In this document: positions 1 through 10,900 of the stretch, in pieces
How positions within the stretch are numbered: the stretch's first letter is position 1
Layout: every line of letters starts with the position of its first letter
From: Saturnia japonica
Lineage: Eukaryota; Arthropoda; Insecta; Lepidoptera; Saturniidae
Assembly (NCBI GenBank): GCA_033032175.1
Contig: CM065321.1
Location: 11,740,501-11,804,500, forward strand
Length of the DNA: 64,000 nt
Direction: 5' to 3'
Translations under genes and position numbers: made by a program
The notes under the pieces: generated by a model
What the model saw: only the letters and a program-made list of their open reading frames with translations
The model's database searches: none
What the model was told of the DNA's origin: nothing

Positions 1-1
1 T

Positions 2-2407
2 TTATTAACTGATGAAGGCCTCAAAGCCGCTAAAATGATTATCTATAATAATATGTGCTTGAATGTATTTTTATATAATTTACCAGAGGATTTAATTCGA
101 ATTGTGCGACTTAAAGGTTGTACCGTTTTAGAAAACGCACTAAGTGTTGTCATGGAGGAGGTCAATTTTCAATATCAGTACAATTCTAAAAATAAAAATA
201 AATCTAATATTAAACCAGTTCAACAATTTTTCACGCCTACTTTAACAAATAATTTTAATAACAATTTCAAACCTCAACCTGCATTTGTGCCAAATACATT
301 TAATTCCGGACAACAAAATTTTAAATTCGGAATTCCATACCAAACACAAAATAATTTTAAACCGTATAATAATAATTTTAAATTCGGTATTCCTAATCAA
401 CAAGGGTTCAAACCACAATTTAACAATACACAAAACCGACCTAATTTCAACATGCCAAATCAACAATTTAAATTTGGTATACCACCACAAAATCAACCTC
501 AACGTAATCCACCTCAATTTCAGGCAAGCGATGTGTCAATGCGCACAGCTCGTCCTATTAGACAAAATATGATAGAGTCTTTAGAAATGAACGACCCTGA
601 AATTGAATACCAAGACTATCAACCTGATTATACAGAATATGAAAATCATTATTTCATTGACGATAATCAACAAACTGCTTATGACGATTATCATGAAAAC
701 ATAGAACCTGTTGAAACTGAAGAAGCTGAGTTCGATTTTGACATAATATACAAGAACGGTAAACAAAATAGTAATGCTGATGCTCTATCACGAATTAAAT
801 TAAATATATTAAAGGACGATATATCCTTACGAGTAAACGTGAGTGACACTGAACGATCTGAGAGTCCAATACTAATTTCAGACTCATCAGAAACGTTAAC
901 TATTCCTTCAGATTCCGATAAGACTTTAACTCACCCAATTCGTTCTCCTTCATCCAGTACTATTACTGCCTGTTCATTACCGGAAACCATACATTCTGCT
1001 GAAGATATTGATACGAATGGTATTCCCATTATTGAAGAAGCCATCGACACAAAACCTAATCAAATCCTTATTTTTACTTGGAACAGAAACCAATTATCAA
1101 TAAAAGACTTATCACATGAAAAACAAAAAATTTTGGAAGTACATTTACCTGTAAACAACACTAACCTTGTTAAGAAATTTCTTTTAGAATATATAAAACC
1201 TAAAATTAAATATTTCTTTTACTTTGAGAGCGAAATTCACCGTAAACAATTTACAAATGCCGTGATAAAACTATTTAAAAAAGATACCGTCAAAATATAT
1301 GAATGTACTAAAAGAGTTATATACTTAGGTGATGAAAAAGAGCAACGTGCCACTATACTTGCTTATCATCAAGGTAAAACAAGTCACCGTGGAATCAAAG
1401 AAACTCTTATGAAATTAAAGCGTAATTATTTTTGGACAAATATGGATATAACAGTCGCTTCTGTAATCAATTCTTGTGAAACTTGTAAAACTCTAAAATA
1501 TGATCGCAAACCTTTAAAACCAGAATTAATGTTAACGCAAACTCAAACAAAACCTTTTGCTGAAATATTTATAGATATATTCTCTATAGAAGGAAGCTAC
1601 TTCCTTACCATAATAGATGCTTTCAGTAAACTAGGTCAGGCTTTTGAAATATCCAATCGCTCTACACCTGAAGTAGTTCGTGCCTTAATTAAATTTTTCT
1701 CATTTTATGGCGTACCAAATAAGATCAGTGCTGATTCTGGTACTGAATTCAACAATACACTTTTAAAAGAAACATTACAATTTTATAAAATAGAATTACA
1801 CATAAGCACTCCACATAATCCTAATTCTATGGGTTTAATTGAAAGATTCCATTCAACTATTTTAGAAATATATCGTATCGCTAAATATGAACATAAAATA
1901 ACTGACGCGGCTAACGTTATGACTTATGCAATTATGTCATACAATCAAACCATTCACTCAACGACTGGTCTTACACCATTTGAAGTAGTTTTTGGACACA
2001 CTGATTCTAATAGTACTTTTGAAGTAAACTTTAACAAACAATATACGCAACAATTAGTAAACGATCATATGAAACGAACGAAATATCTTTATAAATATTT
2101 AACAGACAAAGTAATTGAAAATAAAGAAAAGATTAAAACAAAACGTGGTGGTGAAACATCATTTGATATTCAAGAAGAGGACACTATATTTGTAAAAGGT
2201 GTTAATACAAGGCGAAGTAAAGATAAACCGCGTTATCAAAAAGCACAAGTATATGGTAAAATTGACAGAAATATCTGTCCTGTAAAAATGAAAACTCGAA
2301 AAACAAACGTGCCTATTAAGGATATAAAACGACCTTCGCAGGTACCTCCTTGGGCTCCTGGCTCTGATCATCAGGATTCACGCCCTTCAACTTCACAGAA
2401 TCGATAA
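2..2407 (+). CDS. Gag C-terminus fused in frame to RNase H tail and integrase (pol-deleted)
   Basis: One open frame runs from the window edge to a TAA at 2405; an ATG at 35 is internal to it. The first 60 or so residues look like the end of an errantiviral Gag. An Asn/Phe/Gln-rich tail follows with three FKFGIP repeats (about 317-530) and an acidic stretch. At about 736-800 the protein changes to the end of RNase H (GK.N..ADALSR). It continues through a linker to an HHCC zinc motif (SHRG at about 1381 and CETC at about 1474) and an integrase core with Asp in FIDIFS, Asp in SADSGTEF and Glu in GLIERFHS, a DDE arrangement. Protease, reverse transcriptase and most of RNase H are missing. In intact relatives Gag and Pol are joined by a frameshift, so this continuous frame is best explained by an internal deletion. 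The integrase looks complete, but the element could not replicate alone. Confidence 0.88.
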   Translation, partial: LLTDEGLKAAKMIIYNNMCLNVFLYNLPEDLIRIVRLKGCTVLENALSVVMEEVNFQYQYNSKNKNKSNIKPVQQFFTPTLTNNFNNNFKPQPAFVPNTFNSGQQNFKFGIPYQTQNNFKPYNNNFKFGIPNQQGFKPQFNNTQNRPNFNMPNQQFKFGIPPQNQPQRNPPQFQASDVSMRTARPIRQNMIESLEMNDPEIEYQDYQPDYTEYENHYFIDDNQQTAYDDYHENIEPVETEEAEFDFDIIYKNGKQNSNADALSRIKLNILKDDISLRVNVSDTERSESPILISDSSETLTIPSDSDKTLTHPIRSPSSSTITACSLPETIHSAEDIDTNGIPIIEEAIDTKPNQILIFTWNRNQLSIKDLSHEKQKILEVHLPVNNTNLVKKFLLEYIKPKIKYFFYFESEIHRKQFTNAVIKLFKKDTVKIYECTKRVIYLGDEKEQRATILAYHQGKTSHRGIKETLMKLKRNYFWTNMDITVASVINSCETCKTLKYDRKPLKPELMLTQTQTKPFAEIFIDIFSIEGSYFLTIIDAFSKLGQAFEISNRSTPEVVRALIKFFSFYGVPNKISADSGTEFNNTLLKETLQFYKIELHISTPHNPNSMGLIERFHSTILEIYRIAKYEHKITDAANVMTYAIMSYNQTIHSTTGLTPFEVVFGHTDSNSTFEVNFNKQYTQQLVNDHMKRTKYLYKYLTDKVIENKEKIKTKRGGETSFDIQEEDTIFVKGVNTRRSKDKPRYQKAQVYGKIDRNICPVKMKTRKTNVPIKDIKRPSQVPPWAPGSDHQDSRPSTSQNR

Positions 2408-2426
2408 AAATCCCGGTATAGTCCTT

Positions 2427-4071
2427 GTGAAACAAGGTCAAGCTAGTGTAAGTTATGATAAGTGGACAATAATTAAGATTTTAGATTTAAGTCTGATACG
2501 TGAGGATTTAGAATTCAATATAAAAAGATATACTAAATTTAATCAATATTTAAAAACACATTTTGATAATGAAACATCTAATGTTCAACTTTTTAATGTA
2601 AAGCTTCAAACGAATTATGTAATGAATATTAGTATTCAAAAATTAGAACAGTTATCTCCATCAACTAGAATTAAACGTGGACTTCTCAATCCTCTTGGAT
2701 CTATTATTAAGCTTATAACTGGTAACTTAGATCATAATGATTCTTTAAGATATGAAAATATGATTGATTCTCTAACGACACGCCAAAATACACTCATTAA
2801 AAAGGTAACCTTAATATCAGATATTTCTGAATCAATGATAAAGATAACAAATTTCACGAAGGACAATTTCATTCGAATAGATAAAGAGTTACGAGAAATC
2901 AAAAAAATTAATAAATCAAACTAATATTGATATAACTACCCATAATTTTATTAATGTTTATAATTTATTTTTCCATAATTTTCAACTACTCTACATTCGG
3001 TTGAATGAAATTGAAACTTCTCTGGCATTCAGTAAATTAAAAATATTACACCAATCTCTTATAAACTCAAATGAATTATTAGAAATGTTAAAAAAGATAG
3101 AGAAATTCTACAAACTTGTGTATCCAGTAAGTTATGACAATTTAGTTAAAATAGAGCAATGTATAGAGCTTAAAGCTTATACAAAAGGAAGTCAAATAAC
3201 ATTCATTTTAGATATACCAATAATTAGAGATGAAATTTATACATACTACAGAGCAATTCCAATACCTATGACCAATCCTTCTAATCATACTACCATCATT
3301 ATTCCTAAATTTCCTTACCTATTAGTAAAAGGGTCTAAATTTGTCTCGCTCACTTTACCTTGTAATGAACTTCACGACGAAATGTTCCTGTGTCACGAGG
3401 ATGATTCTCGAACAACTTCAGAAGACACTTGCATAACAGCATTAATTCAATTTTCTTCGAATACGAGTTCTTGTCATCCAGTACCAGTTGAAATCAAGAC
3501 CATTAAGATACAACCAATTGGAAAAGAGAGATGGATTCTTCATAGTAACGCTGAGAATATATTATCAAAAATTTGTAACGACGAAATAACGAAAGAAAAT
3601 ATAGAAGGGACATACTTCCTCGTCCTAGATGACCATTGCGATGTTAAAATTGGTGAAATTACGCTAAAAGCTCACCATATTACTACGAGTAATTTGAAGA
3701 TGTCAAAATTACCGATTATTAATCTTCCCGAAATAACAATTACTGAGCAACAATTGCAACGTGAACCCATCAATTTGGATAACAGTGAATTAATAAATCT
3801 TCAACATTTAAATAATCTTTTAAAAATCAGTGAAAGTGAACTAAAAACATCAAGTGAAAGAATTATTAATGTAAAAAGTGTTAGTGCCGGAACTTTATTG
3901 TTATATGTGATTATATTTCTATTAATTCTTGTATTCTTAGTATATAAGCTCAGTTTTTGTAAAAATTATTGCTATCGAAATAATCATAGTGATAATCATC
4001 CCTCTGATAATTTCGAACTTGAGGGGGGAGGAGTTATGCAGTCTGTACCCTCTCTTATTACGTCTTGTTAA
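2427..4071 (+). pseudogene. Errantiviral env-like gene, broken by one frameshift
   Basis: The frame from 2427 is already open upstream and overlaps the integrase 3' end; in this family env is expressed from a spliced RNA, so the true start is not visible. A furin-type site RIKR at about 2670 is followed at once by a Gly/Leu-rich stretch, as at the cleavage site and fusion region of insect errantiviral and baculovirus F-like proteins. The frame ends at TAA 2922-2924 (first ORF 2427-2924). The following base frame is open from 2923 and continues in the ORF 3001-4071, so a single small indel between about 2890 and 2924, possibly in the seven-A run near 2901, splits the gene. The second part has paired cysteines, one hydrophobic membrane segment at about 3886-3955 and a short tail ending inside the LTR. 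Not functional as it stands. Confidence 0.85.
4021..4031 (+). other. Polypurine tract next to the 3' LTR
   Basis: Eleven purines with a six-G run directly precede the first LTR base. This is the expected plus-strand primer of an LTR retroelement. It overlaps the env-like frame. Confidence 0.8.
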
Positions 4072-4338
4072 TTGGTACATACGTTAGAAATGCTGATGTT
4101 ACGTTTTTAACCCATATTATGTCTGCAAACTACTGATAGACACCTGGTGTTTTGACTGAATGTATTGCGACATATTTCTCATTATTTCATAGTAAACAGC
4201 CCCACTTTGTGTTTATAGAATAAGAGTTTATAAAAGAGACATTTGTAACAAATAAAAGCATTCTTAATAAAGCTTCTTGAGAATCAGTCTTGTCTTAGAC
4301 TTTTTAAAAACCCTCGGCAGTGCTCCCGAAATTTAACT
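4032..4338 (+). repeat. 3' long terminal repeat
   Basis: The LTR starts AGTTA right after the polypurine tract and ends TAACT, an exact inverted terminus; AGT...ACT ends are typical of errantiviruses. Length is 307 bp. The env-like frame ends 40 bases inside it at 4071. The 5' LTR is off the window, so an LTR-LTR age comparison is not possible here. Confidence 0.8.
4229..4271 (+). promoter_or_regulatory. LTR core promoter and polyadenylation signal candidates
   Basis: TATAAAAG at 4229-4236 is a TATA-like box and AATAAA at 4266-4271 a polyadenylation signal, both inside the LTR. As a 3' LTR it would mainly terminate transcripts, but it could also fire rightward into the SLC12 exon 0.4 kb downstream. 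Confidence 0.45.
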
Positions 4339-4650
4339 ATGTATGTCTTGGGACTGCGAGTATTATTATTTATTACCTTTTCTTTATCCATTTTACCCTT
4401 CCTAGCTTTGGCTAATTCATCAATAGTAGGTACTATAACCAGCGAGTTGTGATGCATTAAAATATATATTATTAATTTCTAGTAAGGAGTCCATTTCTTT
4501 CACACGAGTTCGTTGGCGGCCACGGCGCGGATGTGCGGTAGAGATTTGGTCGAATAAATTTAACACGGGGGAATCCGTTGGGCACATCTAGTATAAAATA
4601 AAAAAATATTATTCTAATAAAAAGCTAGCTTAATTTAAAACCATTTTTAG
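4339..4650. other. Sequence between the LTR and the first visible SLC12 exon
   Basis: AT-rich DNA. At about 4495-4602 it holds a GC-richer repeat tail ending GGGCACATCTAGT, related to the CACAGCTAGT ends found elsewhere in the window. A pyrimidine tract and TTTTTAG just before 4651 form the splice acceptor. Confidence 0.4.
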
Positions 4651-4939
4651 ATTTACTGTTTCGTCTGTGAATGGGGACTCGAAAAAGAATGGCATTCACA
4701 TGGGTGCCAGTATCATCACCCGACCTCTACGCTCCTCTGTGGAAACCGTTGAACGAGGGGCGCCACCCAATTCACAGCCTGACACTGCACTCCACGAAGT
4801 GGGGTGGAAAAGGAAACGATCCCTGGCACAGTTGACAAGAGAGGCGCTGCCGCGGATGGAAAACTACAGGAATTCTAAACGAGCATTGAAACGGCCCAGC
4901 CTTGGAGAACTACACGGAGATCATCTAATCACGGAAGAG
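4651..4939 (+). CDS. SLC12 gene 1, N-terminal regulatory exon
   Basis: The acceptor TTTTTAG ends at 4650 and the donor GTAAAT starts at 4940; the exon begins in phase 2 (one base, A, completes a codon) and ends in phase 0. It encodes the cytoplasmic N-tail: FTVSSVNGD at the start, then [15 protein letters not shown] and RPSLGELH. These match the conserved NKCC segment with the SPAK/OSR1-phosphorylated Thr (the Thr of LTREALPR) and the motif just before TM1. An internal ATG at 4700 could also initiate, but homology upstream of it and the good acceptor favour an earlier start exon off the window. Confidence 0.8.
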
Positions 4940-7900
4940 GTAAATGAAAGTTTTTTAAAATTTATATTAAGGACTTCTTCCTAGAAAAAAAAAAAAAACG
5001 GAATAGTTTTAACATAAAGCGATGCGTGTAGTAACATAGGTACACGCGTTAAAAGTTATACTTTCTTTTCTAGTCTTCTTACACTATCTACACTATCTTC
5101 ACCACAATGAAACAACAAGTTTAGCAATCAACTTCATAGTGTAGAAATTTTGTTTATGTGCACGCGCATGGTAAAAATAGAATTTCAAAAATGTTAATCA
5201 TATTATTAACAAAAACATTATTCATAAATGGCTATAAAAAATAATTCAACGAAAAAGAAATAACTAATAATCATAATTTTATAACTTATCAATTAAATTT
5301 AGCGTTATTTTCACACCAGTTGTACTTTAGATAAAAAACAATTTAGAAGATTATTTTGTGGTGGTTTGTAAATATTGAAGTATTCTACATATGTATACTA
5401 CTATTACTGTATACTCGTATATACACGTATATTTCCCGTATATATTTATTTGTTTACTTAGGTCGCCAACAGAATCAACATCAACACATCATCTTTAAAA
5501 AAATTATGCAGTACAATATTATAAATAAATGTGACCCTAATTATAGGTATGACGGCATACACATTATTAAATCCTATTACATTGTAAATCTTTAGTAATT
5601 TAAAGATAGAAACAGGTATATAAAATAAAAACAATCACAAGCAAATATAAATAATGTTTAAAGTAGGTATACAATAATTTTGTTGTCGTCTCACGAACAA
5701 TAAAATGCTCTCTCAATTTTAATAACAGAATCAAAGAAGATATCAATTTCATTTGTAATACTCTTGGAAGTAATGTTGTAATTTCTCATGAGTCTATTTA
5801 ATGGTGAATAGTACTTAAAAATACGCCAATCAAAATATTTATTTTTAACTTGTAATTATAGAACAATTATCATGATAGATGCGGTATGAAAATCATGCTC
5901 ATTATCATTCAGCCAAACTCCAATGCTTATGATTCAAAATTGGTCGTGCTATTAAAATGTCATTAAACAGTATTTTTATCATATCACATGTATATTCTAT
6001 TGAATATAGAAAATTAATGATAATATTACAAAATACGTTACTTCCTAGAATTTACTGGCTATAGAGAGATCAACTACACCAGCTCATGGTTATTATTTTG
6101 CTTACTCAGTCTTGTATAACGGATAATTTAACTGACCAAGATAGACATAACTGAACTGAATCTGAAATACCGTAAGTATTTGGTGATTTTAAAGGTATTC
6201 TCTAACTTTCATAACTAAATATATCGAATATAACACTCAAATAAATATTCTTAAAAATCATCTAAAAAGTAGACATTTCAAAAATAAATGGTATTATTTG
6301 ATCTTATCTGTCAGTAATTGGTTAAAAATTGTGATACCTTTAATTATAAGTAATTATTATATACATATATAATAGTATAATTATATAGGTAAAAGAATAG
6401 ACTTGTGAAGATACAGGAGGCGGCCGTGGGAGAGGCCGTGCCGGCGAACGCCAAGTACTTGATATTGAAATTTTGTGGTAATTAGTAAATTACCATTACC
6501 GTACCCAACATTAATGAATTTTGAATTAGTTTGGAGTCATTTGCTATAATAGTATAGCAGAATGTAAAATTTTTGGTAATACTTTCACTTTTAGACGGGG
6601 GTTTAATTTGGGTGACCATTTTTTATTTTGGGCAGTATTTTATATTTTTTAGTTTTTTGAGGCATTTTTCAGTTAAACAAATCTAGTAGATTTACATAGG
6701 TGTTTATTAATAGTTTCATGATAGTTCCTTTCAACACTGATGCGAATGTTTATTTTGATAATCGCATCTTAGATCATCATTTATTACACGGTTCTCGGTA
6801 TAATTCTATTTAATTTATTCAAATCTGTTTTATTGATTTCAAGGTAATGTTTACATCTTTCGAATTTTTTTTAAATTTAATACATATTATAAAGTTATTT
6901 TCAGATCAAACACGGCTTCGAAATATAAGTTCGTTATTTCAGTTTGTAAAATCCCTCACCACTATAAAATATTTACAGCGTTTTAAACTATTTAATTTTA
7001 CGATTTCCGCGGTAATCGAATGTCGAATGCTTAATAATAATAAAAAAAGTTTAATTAAATATTCTGCAGTTTGCTTTTTGTAAAGCCCAGTTCACTAAAC
7101 CTATTGAAAAAAAAATACAATTATGTACACAAAGTAAGAAGAAACAATGCACACAATATGTAATATTATCTTCATGTTTGTTATTGAGATGGTTTCAATT
7201 AATTCGCGTCGTTAGACCATTAAATCATTGAAGCAGTAAGAACCAGCAAGAACCAGTCTAAATTGGATAAAATTGATTTCTTTTGTATAACTATGTATTT
7301 TATTTTAAAAGTATTTACTTGAAAAAATATGTGTGTACTTAAATTTGTTATATACGCTTGTAAAAATATATTCCTACTTCTTTGTTGTAAAAAAATAATT
7401 CCAAAACTGCAAGCCAACCACACGTTGTACTTAGTTGAAACTAAAGATCTGTGGTTAAAACAATATTTATTTATATTTTTTATACAACGATAAATTATTT
7501 TCATAAAATAAAAAAAAATCAAGTGATATAAATTCTCGTTATTAATATGAGGTCCTTACATATGAAATAAGCGTTTAAGAAAAACTTAATACAAAAAAAA
7601 TATTATGAAATTATACACATTTTCATCAATCGAAGTATGTACTATTATTATCTTTGCACTTTCGCCATTTTATAGGTAGTTAATTGCTTCCATTGCTGAA
7701 AAAATTGTGGGAGTCAATAAAATTTTTAAAGGCTGTTTGGACAGCCTCATCGGAATCGAATTTTTTCCTTGCAAGAAATTGTTCAAATTCGGAAAAAGTG
7801 ATAATCTGCTAGAGCTAGATCCGGGGAGTATGGTGGGTGACGGAAACATTGCAACCGCATTTCCTCTAATTTAGCGCTCGTCTGTCGTGAAGTATGGGGT

Positions 7901-10900
7901 CAGCGTTGTCCTGAAGCAGAAGTGGGCTGGAGAGAATGACCAGTTTCGGTTGTTTAACGGCTAGCTTTACCATCATGGTTTTCAATTCTTGGCAATGTCG
8001 ATATCGTCTGGCCAGATCTTAGGAAGCTGTAGTGTATGACACCAGCACTGGTCCACCAAACACTTACCAGTACATTTTTCTGTGTCAACTTTCACTTGGG
8101 ACAGGATTTGGCCGGTTCTCTTGGGTTCAACCACTTTAATGAGCGTTTCCGATTGTCGTAAAGGATCCATTTTTCGTCACAAGTAACAATACGATTAAAA
8201 ATTCCCTCTTTATTGTGACGGTTGAATACTTTTTACTTTTCCAATTTTTTCAAATGAATTAAAATTGTTTTATCACTCAAACCGAAGTTTGCCGCTAACT
8301 CTGACGTGGTTTGCGATGGATTCGCTTCCACGATCATCTTTAATTCTTCATTATCAAGTAGGGTCTCCGGCCATTCACGGGGTTTGTTTCGTATGTCAAA
8401 AGTTCCAGAACGAAAACGTTGGAACCAAAAACGTACTGTGCTTTCTTTTATAGTAGCTTATTATATATTCTTTATTGCACAAAAAAAAAGTACAAATGGA
8501 GGACTTAATGCTAAAAAGCATTCTCTGCCAGTCTTCCAAGGGAGCAAGGGAAAGGTATATGCAAGGTGTGCATAATGTTAAGTAAAAAAAAAGTTTATAA
8601 CGATTATTAAGATTATATATTATTAAGAAGTATTCAATTGCTCCAAGTAAAACCTACGTAGCGAATACTTGAAGGAATTTCGAGAGTATACATCATAAAT
8701 CTTTCGAGCGGTTTCTATAGCACTGATGCCACGGTGGAATTCATATTCGTAAATAACGCGATATTTTAAGTTTTCCATTTTATGAAAAGAACGATGTCAA
8801 AGAAAAATCAAATGGTGCGAAAACAGATGAATCACTAAACTCGAAAAACAAATACACAAGCCTACATTTGAATTTGGAATTCGTAACCAAACGACAGATA
8901 TTTGAGATCGCAGTACAACATAACGCCAATTTCATACGTAACACCTAATATATTATTGGTTGCTAAGTTCATCATATTGCATTTCCGTCACAGCTCTCAA
9001 TTTTAAATCAATGGTAAGGGATACTTCTCTTAGTAACGACCTTGCAAAACATTTAGTTTCTTGTTAGTCAGAAACTCATAGCTTACCGCTAACTGTTAAA
9101 ACAAAGAAGCCAGTAGTTGTTTGATTGGTATCTCAACGCTTGTCTTTATGCGCATAACGTACGGGCAGGTAAAGGCGTAGCGGTACTTGGCGGAATACAC
9201 TGGCACGATCCGGTGCACACTGCCTGAACTCGTAAGGGTACCATGCCGCTTTGTTATGGGTTATATAAAAGTACCCCCACGCTTTCATCCGTGTTAAAAT
9301 GTGACCAACTCTCCACCGCGCTGCTCCCGCCAACTCACCCGTGTAGCTTATCGTTATTTTCACTTCCAGATTGTTTATGGTTACTGCTACACACCTTACA
9401 GTCGGAGCGTAAAGTTATATAGTCTATAACCTTCCCTAATAAATAGGCGATAAAATGCAAAGATAATTTTTCAAATCTGATCAGTAGTTCCAGAGATTAG
9501 TGCGTTCAAACAAACAATATCTGGAGATTTATAACGTTATAAGTATAGATCAAGTAAACAAAGCATATCCTAAGTAATTAAAATTAATTTTAAACTGAAT
9601 ACAAGAGCATTTAATTGGTTATACTTTGAGTCATAAATCATTTTCATAGATTTTATGCTAATGCTTCCAATGTGAAAAAATTCAGTGTAGTTATAAATTT
9701 AGTGAGATTTTTACCAGTCCGTGTAGAATCACTTTATTTTTTTGTTTTATCGAGCAAGTTAGCTCTAGCAGTAATGGGTGACCTCAGTAATTTTAGACGT
9801 ACACCTTGACCGCTAGGCTAAGGAGAATTCGTTGACTCATTGTCCTCTTATATACATCATATTTTTATTTATACTATTAGTCACCCAGTGATCGAAATTA
9901 GATCGTAATTCATTAAATTTGTAAGTATTAACGTTACAGAGAATCTTTTGTCAAACAGTAGACCAGCATTGAAATCACACAAAATTAACAACTCGAAGCA
10001 ACTATTTGCCACAATAAATGTATGAAGGTACACAATAAATGTAATATTTTATTTTATTTTATGTATTTGTAACATATAATATTATATATAAATTTTAACA
10101 TTTTGCACTCCTCTATGCGCGCAATATTCTTAAAAAGGAGTCCGAAGTTTTCTCTTTGTGTATTAATATACTTATGGATTAATACTAAGTTCACATAAAT
10201 TTGTTACAATGTACCGTGAAACTGTGGAAGTCTCTCCCGGCCAATGCGTTCCCTCAATGACAGCGGCGACTGCCAATAGATCTAGATCTCCCGGTGGTCG
10301 CCGTTGTGTTTGGATTGTACTGTGCTTACCATCAGGGACATTACCGTCAGTATGCCTAGTTTTTTTTTTAATGCTATAATTGGACAGAACTAACAGGATA
10401 ATAAATAATACATACAATATCATTATTCTTAGAATTCACAATTCTTTATCTAATTAAGAAACGAACGATAAAAGATTCTATGAATAATTATTATTTACAT
10501 TATGAATGGAATGAGCACAAGACATCTATACATTATTATAAACGCTGAATATGTTCTAATGAGTTCATCTAAGAAACTACCAGTGCGATATGAAAATTAT
10601 TTTTATATTATAGCGTCTGTTTATTGAGGATGATTCGAGGCCATATAACTTCACGGTATGAACCCAAAGAGCAGAGCAGAAGCTTAATGCGAAACCGCAG
10701 GGCATCGCGTATGTTAAAAAAACTTTATTTAAAAACAGAATTTCTGAATATTTTAAAGTCAAACTTTGAAACAAATATTGAATTATATTAGTGCACATAC
10801 TTCTTGCAACTCTCCGAGGTCATAATGAAGCTGTTTTGAAGAATATAAATCCAGCATACTCAAAGCTATGTGTTACTCTTTTATGAACTCAGTTAATTAT

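Larger units (their letters stand above)
1..4338 (+). mobile_element. Errantivirus-type (Ty3/gypsy with env) LTR retrotransposon, 3' portion
   Basis: The order seen is Gag C-terminus, RNase H tail, integrase, env-like frame, polypurine tract and LTR, which is the order of insect errantiviruses (Metaviridae). The left window edge cuts the element, so the 5' LTR, primer-binding site and N-terminal Gag are not seen. The copy is defective: pol is internally deleted and env is frameshifted. The right boundary is the 3' LTR end, whose terminal 5 bases are the inverse of the LTR start. It lies just upstream of an SLC12 coding exon in the same orientation. The target duplication cannot be checked from this window. 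Confidence 0.9.
7548..8948 (-). mobile_element. Mariner transposon, degenerate, with a nested insertion
   Basis: Related inverted repeats bound it: the right one read outward-in begins TTAGGTGTTACGTATGAAAT (from 8948 on the minus strand) and the left one begins TGAGGTCCTTACATATGAAA at 7548. The right end is followed by TATA. The length is about 1.4 kb including a nested 0.14-kb retroposon tail and its target duplication, so about 1.25 kb originally, as expected for mariner. The transposase frame lies inside on the minus strand. Confidence 0.85.
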
